A DNA stretch of 64,000 nucleotides from positions 372,001 to 436,000 of the forward strand of contig NW_025408676.1 in assembly GCF_020360975.1 (NCBI RefSeq), given 5' to 3'. Each line of letters starts with the position of its first letter. The first letter of the stretch is position 1. Shown piece by piece: positions 56,744 through 64,000 of the stretch. Made by a program: the position numbers and the translations under genes. Under the pieces are notes generated by a model. That model was not told the DNA's origin and made no database searches. It saw only the letters and a list, made by a program, of their open reading frames with translations. This DNA comes from Hirsutella rhossiliensis. Lineage: Eukaryota; Ascomycota; Sordariomycetes; Hypocreales; Ophiocordycipitaceae.

Positions 56744-57440
56744 TATAAGAATATACCCTTATATTCCTATTTTACTATTATAAAGAAATAATAGGCATAG
56801 GGAGGCTCTATAAAATAAGCTAGTAAAAAGAGGCTCTATAATATAGTCTAAGGGAATAACACTTAAAGACAAAGACCTCTACTAGATATCTATACCTTCC
56901 TTTAGGAAAAGCGGGTTAAGATAAGCCTATCCTAATAAAATAAAATATGCATAAAATGCATAAGTTAATTACGAGCAGAACGGATACCCTATTGCCTATT
57001 TTAGCCTAGCGGTTCCGAAGATATCCGCGATACTAGAATAGGTAGGGCATAGAACATTCTAGTTAAATCTACTACTTATACTAGAACCCATAGTCTTACG
57101 TTAACTATCACGTTACAATCAGACCACCTACTAAGTTAGGAAGACATGCTATAGATAGAGCTTTTTAAGCACTATAGAATGTGCAAGAAAGCTAACTAAT
57201 TAGTTTACTAGTAGGCGAGCAATGGTCTATAAAAGATAAAGGATTTCCCTAGGAGTAGTAGATAGAATAAGCAAGTTTACAAGCATCCTTTATAACGCTA
57301 TTCTTTTAATATATTATTTAGCCCCTTATATACTCGTTATAAATTCCGGACGAAATCCTACCCTATACTCCTTCGACTAGTCTTTCCGCTTACTATATCG
57401 ATTACCCGATTCTACGCTTATTACTTATACCTTCTTATAA
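56744..57440 (+). repeat. Large inverted repeat, left arm (~697 bp)
   Basis: Reverse-complementary to 57838-58538 over its whole length. This arm keeps more CpA/TpG than its partner. A plus-strand frame at about 56970-57470 reads as about 165 coherent codons (blocks such as SEDIRDTRIGRA and LQSDHLL) with TAG/TAA breaks at Trp- or Gln-like places. I do not recognise it. Probably a gene or element relic duplicated head to head. Confidence 0.85.
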
Positions 57441-57837
57441 AGGGCTATATATTCCTTAGGGTATAAATACCTCGTTAAACTAAGCTTCTTAAATACCTTA
57501 GGGGGCTTATAATAGAGGAATATATAATCTTTAAGAATATTATAAATTAAGGGACTAAAGCTATTATAAGCGAAGCTAGATTAAGTAGGTTTAAAAGAAA
57601 TCCTTTAGAAAAGGGGGTTATAAAGGAAGCTAAGATATAGTAAAAGAAGCTAAAAGAAGGTATAAAGGGCTAATTTAGGCTATATAGGAAGTTAAAGAAG
57701 TAATAGGTTCTTATAAAAGTAATAGTAAATAGGAAAAGTCTATTAGTAATATTTAAAAGGTAGGGGTAAATAGATTAGTTATTTAATAAATATTAATATC
57801 TAGGTATTAAGAGATTTTCTTAATTAGTTTTTAGGTA
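57441..57837. other. Spacer of the inverted repeat
   Basis: About 400 bp of AT-rich sequence with no partner in the window. No gene seen. Confidence 0.6.
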
Positions 57838-58538
57838 ATTATAAAAGGGTATAAGTAATAAGTATATAATCCGGTAATTAATAATATAAGCGGAAAGAGC
57901 GGTTAAAGGAGTATAGGGTAGGATTTCGTCCGGAGTTTATAATAAGTATATAAGGGGCTAAATAATATATTAAAAGAATAGCGATATAAAAGATACTTAT
58001 AAACTTACTTATTCTATATACTACTCCTATGGGAATCCTTTATCTTTTATAGACTATTATTCGCTTACTAATAGATTAATTAGTTAGCTTTTTAGTATAT
58101 TTTATAGCGCTTAAAAAGCTCTACTTATAGTATATCCTCTAGACTTAGTAGGTAGTCTAATTATAGCGTAATAGTTAACGTAAGACTATAGGTTCTAGTA
58201 TAAGTAGTAGATTTTATTAGAATATTCTATACCTTACCTATTCTTATATCGCGGATATCTTTAGAACCGCTACGCTAAAATAGGTAATAGGGTCTTTATT
58301 TTACTCGTAATAAACTTATATATTTTATACTTATTCTTATTTATTAAGATAGGCTTATCTTAACCCGCTTTTCTTAAAGGAAGCTATAGATATCTAGTAA
58401 AAGTCTTTTATCTTTTAAGGGTTATTCCTATAGACTATATTATAAAGCCTCTTTCTACTAGCTTATTTTTATAGAGCCTCCTTATACTTATTATTTCTTT
58501 ATAATAGTAAAATAGGAATATAAAGGTATATTCTTATA
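57838..58538 (-). repeat. Large inverted repeat, right arm (~701 bp)
   Basis: Inverted copy of 56744-57440, more strongly RIPped; nearly all differences are C/T or G/A transitions with a few small indels. Confidence 0.85.
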
Positions 58539-58759
58539 GTAATAAAGTTATAAAAAAAGTAGTAAATTAAAAAGATAAAAAGTATATAAATATATAGTAA
58601 TTATCTTTTAATTACTATTATTACTTTATAAAAGAAATAAATAACCTTTTCTTACTTATTTTTAACTTAATTATTAATTTTCCTTTAATATATTTTATAT
58701 ATATTTATTTTAACTATTTTACTTAATATTTTAGAAAAAAGGAATTATTATTAATATAC

Positions 58760-58983
58760 TATAAGGAAAGGTATATTCCTACTTTAATAAAGTAGCTATT
58801 ATATACTCTCTTAATTATATAAGCTAATAGGTAGTATATTATTTATAGAAAGAATTATACTTTATAAATTAAGGATCGCGTAATATTTTTCTTATTATTA
58901 TATATTAAACGGGTTACTAGTTATTATATAATTAGGAATTAAAGGGAGAAAGCTAGCTTAGAATTCTAGCTAAGACCTCTTTA
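58760..58983 (+). repeat. Repeat D, first 224 bp
   Basis: Starts TATAAGGAAAGG and matches the start of the complete repeat at 59845, stopping at GACCTCTT where the LINE-3 tail begins. The 206 bp before it (58554-58759) are AT-rich and unassigned. Confidence 0.75.
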
Positions 58984-61282
58984 TTTTTATATATTAATAC
59001 TTATATATAACTTCTAAGGCTATAGTAAGGCTAATAAGGGCCTAGACCTCTATTAGTAGTCCTAGCTAGCGATAGAGCCTAGGGGCTTATAACTAATTAA
59101 GGAAAGGGTAGCTATAAAAGTAAAGATAAAGGAAAGATTAATCTAGTTCCTTTTATATAGTATTTTCCCCCTTTAAGGGCCTTAGGGCCTATAAGTTACT
59201 TCTTTTAAGCTACTTAGCTATCCTTATCTCTATCTTAGCTAAGAAGGTTAAAAGGGCTTCCCTTCCTTCCTTAAAGCTATAAAAAAGAGGTAAGCTAAGG
59301 GCCCCCTTTTATCTCTTAAAAGCCTAGTAAAGGACCTCTCTTTCCTTCCTATAGTTTAGGCACCTTAGAATAAGGTACTTAGTTATATACCTTCCTTAGC
59401 TATAGCGGTAATCGCCTTAGTTTACCTTATTAGTCTTTTCTAGGAAGGAAAATAAGAAGCTAGTCTTAAAAATAAGCTAGTAAAAGGCTAAGAGGGTCGG
59501 CCTAAGCCTCCTTATAAGGTCCTTTTCTAGGCTAAGGGCTAAGCGGGGGGTCTTATAAATAGATATATAGTACTTACTTAAGCCCTTAGCCTTAAGGGCT
59601 TTAGCTACCTTAGTAGCTTAAAGGCTCTTTTAATAGTCTTTAATAGCTTACTAGACCTTTCTTTATAAGTACTTAATAAAGACTAAAGGGGTCTCTTAGA
59701 TAAGGGTCTCTAAGCCTTTCTTAGCTAGCTAGTCGGCTAGCTTATTACTAAAGATCCCTAGGTAGCTAAGGTACTAATATAGCTATATATTATAAAAAGC
59801 ATTTAGGCTAGTTAAGAGCCTTTTAATATATATAGCTAGGTCTATATAAGGAACGGTGTTCCTACTATAAATAAAGCAGCTATAATATACTCTCCCGATT
59901 ATATAAGCTAATAAGTAGTATATTAATTATAGACAAAATCTTATCCTATAGAGCAAGAATCGCTCGTCATTTTACATGTTATTATGCATTAAACGGGTTG
60001 CCGGTTATCGTACAATCGGGAATCGAAGGAACAGAGCTAGCTTAGAATGCTAGCTAAGACCTCTTAAGAACACCGGCACGACCAACCTCCTTTAAACACG
60101 AATATCAGTGGAGCCAAGACACTTCTAGATTCACTCGAGGTATCACGGAATTCCTTAGTCTTAGGGCTATACGGCAGCCTAAATCTAGTCCCGAAAGGTT
60201 CTTCCGTTTAGCTACAATTGTCTATATAAGACAGCATGTCCGCTAGTAAATAGATAGAAAATCATTAACTTTAACACCTCTTCTACACACTAATACACCA
60301 CTAATAAATTCCGTTGAAAATCCTACCTTATACTCCTTCTTCCCCTCTATCACGTAGTCTTACGTGATTCCTTGATTTCCTAAAATTCCGCTTTTGCTTA
60401 TATACCTTAAGAGTCTAAGAAGCCTATAACCTTCTTTATATTAGCTTAGCTATCTATAAATATATAGGCCTTTATTAGAAGGTTAAAGGGGCTAGGGCTT
60501 AAGGGTCTAGGCCTCTTAACTAGGTCTTCTAAGACCCTTAGTATCTTAAATAGCTTTATATTAGCTACTTTAATTAAGGGTTATAGGTCCTTATAATACG
60601 CTTTAATAGGCCTATTTTCTAGGCTTATTTTATAAAAATAATAAGCGTTTATCTTTATAAGGGACCCTTTAAAGTACCCTTTAAAGCTATTCGTATAGAA
60701 AGCTTAGGGCTATAGTTTAAAGTCTTTAAGTTAGCTAGGCCAGCTAAAAAGTATAAGTATTACTTCTTAGTTAAAGGCTTAAGGGCCTTTATTATTATAA
60801 TAAAGGCCTTAGGCTCTAAGGCCTATAAGGGATCCTAGCTAGCTTTCCTACTTTCTAAGTTATAATTAAAACTAATAATAGCTACTAGGCCTTTAAGAAG
60901 GTAATAGAGCTATATATAGGGCCTAATATAGCTTAAGGCGCTTAAGTTAAAGCCTAAGTTAGTAAGGTTATCTTATATAGCTAGGTTATATACTTACTTT
61001 ATTAGGTAACTAAGTAAAAAGTATAAGGTCTAAAGGGTATAAGAGAGGTATACTCTTTTAAATTATACCTTTAGTAGCGGTAGTACCGCTTTAGCTTTTA
61101 AGGCCTTAATAAGAGATCCTTTAAAGGCCCTTAGTACCTTTAAAAGAGCTTAGTATTAAAGCCTTTAAAAGGGCTTTATAAGGCTCCTAAGGGTCTTAGG
61201 CCCCTTATACTAAAGCTAGGCCCTATAATCTACTATAAAGGTTATATAGGCCTCGTAGATCTACTTAAAAGCTTTAAAGGAT
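58984..61282 (-). pseudogene. LINE-3: 3' end of the Tad1-like LINE
   Basis: Matches LINE-1 from about 35330 to 37060. Parts are 58984-59844 and 60413-61282, split by a repeat D copy. It encodes the end of ORF2: the RNase H region at about 60500-60700 (a VANI-ELFKIL-like block near 60560) and the terminal zinc-finger-like motif near 59370-59430. The 3' end at about 58990 follows a T-rich run, as in LINE-1. Heavily mutated; no open frame. Confidence 0.82.
59845..60412 (+). repeat. Repeat D, complete copy (568 bp), weakly mutated
   Basis: Starts TATAAGGAACGG and ends ATACCTTAAGA. The perfect 5-bp TSD GTCTA lies at 59840-59844 and 60413-60417, and the empty site in LINE-1 reads GTCCG at 36197-36201. 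Size and TSD suggest a solo LTR, but the ends are not TG…CA, so a non-autonomous DNA element is possible. It keeps normal CpA/TpG in its centre, unlike the LINE around it. No coding frame seen. Confidence 0.82.
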
Positions 61283-61850
61283 TATAAGGAATAGTATTCC
61301 TATAATAAATAAAGTCGCTATAATATACTCTCTTAATTATATAAGCTAATAAGTAGTATATTAATTATAGATAAATTCCTATCTTATAAAGTAAGAATCG
61401 CTTATTATTTTATATATTATAATATATTAAATATGTTACCTATTACTATATAATTATAAATAGAAGGAATAAAGCTAGCTTAGAATACTAGCTAAGACCT
61501 CTTAAGAATACTAATATAACTTACCTCCTTTAAATATAAATATTAGTAAAACTAAGATACTTTAAGCTATAATTAAGGTATTATTAAATATTTTAGTTTT
61601 AGGGCTATATAGTAGCTTAAGTCTAGTCTTAAATAGTTCTTTAATTTAGCTATAGTTATTTATATAAGGTAGTATATTTACTAGTAAATAAAGATAGAAT
61701 TATTAACTTTAATATATCTATTATATACTAATATAATACTAAGAAATTCTATTAAAATTCCTACCTTATACTCCTTCTTCTACTTTATTAAATAGTTTTA
61801 TATAACTCCTTAATTTCTTAAATTTCCGCTATTACTTATATACCTTAATA
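61283..61850 (+). repeat. Repeat D, complete copy (568 bp), heavily mutated
   Basis: Same length and ends (TATAAGGAATAG to ACCTTAATA). Left flank AGGAT and right flank GGCTA do not match, so one flank was rearranged or this is a terminal repeat of a larger element. Confidence 0.82.
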
Positions 61851-63108
61851 GGCTATAAGCCTAGCTTACTTTATTTAAGATAGGAAATTAACTACTTATA
61901 CCTTTAAATTTCCTTCTTAAAATATTTAATATAATTTCTTTTAAAAATCCTCTTACTAACCTCTTTTACCTTCCTATACTCTTAAACTCTTATTTAGACT
62001 TCTTAATCCCTATAAATAATATAATACTAAGTTTATATAAAATAAGTAAATAAAAAGAATATAAATTCTCTATACTTAAAGAAAGTTTAAATTATACTCT
62101 TTAAACTATAAGGATATAAGCTATCTTTATTAAGGAAAAGCTTATTTCTACCTTAAAGTAAATAAATATATAAAGACTTTATAGTCTTTATATATTTTTT
62201 TACTTTAAGTTAAAAATAACCCTTTAATATAAATTAAGAATTTAATAAATACTAAAGCTACTTAGGATAAGCTTATAAAGCTATATAATCTATTATACTT
62301 CTTATTAAATTATTTACTTTTAAACTTACTCTTTAATCTTAGTCTCTTAGGCTTTAATTTAAAGAAATACCTTTATAAGGTAAAGTAAATCTATAAGGAT
62401 TTAAAATCCTATAATATAGAAATTCTAGAAGTTATCCTTATAGTATAGACTCTTAAGTACCTTAATAAGGAATTTAAAAGATATATTATAAATATTATAT
62501 AAAGCCTTAGGTATAATTTTATAGTATTTACCCTTAAATCCATTAAAGCTAGTCTTTTAGATAAAGCTAAAAGAATAAAGGATATAGATAAAGTTTCTAA
62601 GAAAGTCTTCTTAATATAAAGGAAGCCTTAGAAATCCTATAGAGATTTTAAGGATACTCCTTATTATAAGGAATATAAAAAACTAAGGTATTTTATAGTA
62701 AACTACTATAAATTATACCTAAATAAGCTTTTACTTATTAGGTTTTAAATAAAGGAAAAGGGGATAATAAGACTTAAATTTCTAAAAAGAGAAAACCTTC
62801 TTTTTTTTTAATAAGAAATTCCCTTTTAATAGTATTTCTACTATTAATAAAAAAAGAAAGGGTTAAGTTACCTAGCTAAAGTTTAATTTTAAATATAGTA
62901 ATAAGGTCTTAAATATAGCTTTATAAGAAGAAAATATAAACTAAGATATCGACCTTATAGACCTCTTTAAGGCTTTAACTACTATATATAAATCTAATAA
63001 TTTAAAGGTAATTTTAACCTTTATATTTACCTTTATAGTAAAAATTAATAAAGACTTTCTTTTAGGACCTTTAAAAGCCTTAATTCCTAAAATAAAGGAA
63101 TTAGTCTT
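61851..63108 (+). pseudogene. Unassigned relic with gag-like frame
   Basis: AT-rich stretch between two repeat D copies of opposite orientation. A plus-strand frame at about 62390-62760 reads coherently (IYKDLKSYNIEILEVILIV, then KYLNKEFKRYI) and resembles the helical gag of Copia-type elements, with a possible degraded Cys-rich block near 62640-62720. It might be the inside of the element that repeat D belongs to. No enzyme domain was found. Breaks are TAA/TAG. Confidence 0.35.
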
Positions 63109-63622
63109 TCTTAAGGTATATAAGTAAAAGCGAGATTTTAGGATATTAAGGAATTAAGTAAGACTATATAATATAGGGAAAGAAGGAGTAAAGGTAGGAC
63201 TTTTAATAGAATTTATTAGTAGTATATTAGTATATAAAAGAGGTATTAAAGTTAATAATTCTATCTTTATCTACTAGCGGACATACTATCTTATATAGAT
63301 AATTATAGCTAAATAAAAGAACCTTTTAAGACTAGATTTAAGCTATTATATAGCCTTAAGACTAAGGAATTCTTTAATACCTTAAGTATATTTAAAAGTA
63401 TCTTAGTTCTACTAATATTTATATTTAAAGGAGGTTAGTTATACTAGTATTCTTAAGAGGTCTTAGCTAGTATTATACGCTAGCTTTATTCCTTTAATTC
63501 CTAATAATATAATAACCGGTAACCCGTTTAATATATAATAATATATAAGATAACGAGTGATTCTTACTCTATATATTAGTATTTTATATATAATTAATAT
63601 ACTACTTATTAGCTTATATAAT
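63109..63622 (-). repeat. Repeat D, inverted, truncated
   Basis: Reverse complement of repeat D, beginning TCTTAAGGTATATAAG. The last ~54 bp are missing where the Copia LTR starts. Confidence 0.8.
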
Positions 63623-64000
63623 TCTTATAAAGAGAGATATAAGAAGTATATATAAAATATATAAAGGTAAAATTAAAAGTAAGGGGACGGATAAGTAAGG
63701 CAAAGATATTTAAATCTTATAGGGGTAGTAATTATAGTAAGGGAGTAATTATTATATTGCCTTAATTATCCTTCTTTCCTTTATCTAACGCCCCTCTTTA
63801 TACTTATCTAGTATCTTAATTAATAAAGAAGATCCTACTTAAAGAAGCTACTACTATCCTTTTAACTACTAAGCTTTTTACTAGTTTTTCCCTTCCTTTC
63901 TAGCCGTTACTAGTATATCTATCTTATGTCTTACTACTTCTATAGGAAGCTATCGCTACTTATACTTCCCTTTATACCCCTACCTTCCTTTTTATACCTC
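63623..64000 (-). repeat. Copia LTR, inverted, cut by the window end
   Basis: Reverse complement of the Copia LTR from its 3' end (TCTTATAAAGAGAG) inward. It matches 21135-21512 closely. The Copia body, if present, would lie to the right. Confidence 0.88.

Overview
The window looks like a repeat-packed, AT-rich compartment of a filamentous ascomycete genome (Pezizomycotina) that has been heavily mutated by repeat-induced point mutation (RIP). Over most of the 64 kb the dinucleotides CpA and TpG are almost absent and TpA is everywhere. Copies of the same repeat differ mainly by C-to-T and G-to-A changes at those sites. Short spliceosomal introns with CTAAC branch sites and a secreted protein with a kexin site also point to an ascomycete. 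I saw no rRNA or tRNA gene and no CRISPR array, and I cannot name the genus.

Layout. 1-18185: the 3' part of a Copia element (Copia-1), whose 3' LTR is split by a chromodomain Gypsy element (Gypsy-1, 3960-18153), which is itself split by a full-length Copia element (Copia-2, 8035-14373). Target-site duplications (TSDs) mark both inner insertions. 18186-22488: fragments of a LINE, a second inverted Gypsy-1-type element (Gypsy-1b), solo LTRs and an unrecognised stretch. 22489-43384: a second chromodomain Gypsy element (Gypsy-2). Inserted in it are Copia-3 (22516-28856) in the 5' LTR, a hardly mutated 203-bp solo LTR (33574-33776) in the integrase, and a minus-strand Tad1-like LINE (about 35325-42750). 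The LINE contains a 547-bp TRIM-like miniature LTR element (39719-40265).

43385-48637 is an island of balanced composition that escaped RIP. It holds the one well-supported host gene, a three-exon gene at 46537-47208 for a 185-residue secreted pre-pro-protein with a kexin site and four cysteines in the mature part. 48638-54006 returns to a Copia solo LTR, a LINE fragment and a Copia 3' end with a second solo LTR inside its LTR. 54881-56740 is a second partly preserved patch: a very GC-rich block, a small minus-strand reading frame, a second secreted-protein gene (55738-56157) whose frame seems shortened by RIP-type stops, and a 12-bp minisatellite. 56744-58538 is an inverted duplication with arms of about 700 bp. 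58554-64000 holds a LINE 3' end, several copies of a 568-bp LTR-like repeat and a Copia LTR.

Nearly all the genes here belong to selfish elements and are dead. In all three main Copia copies the tested gag-pol landmarks remain in one frame, so the damage is point transitions, not indels. The most interesting unexplained signal is a reading frame on the strand opposite to gag-pol, between the chromodomain and the 3' LTR. It occurs in both Gypsy-1-type copies, whose peptides have diverged but share a C-terminus, and at the same place in Gypsy-2.
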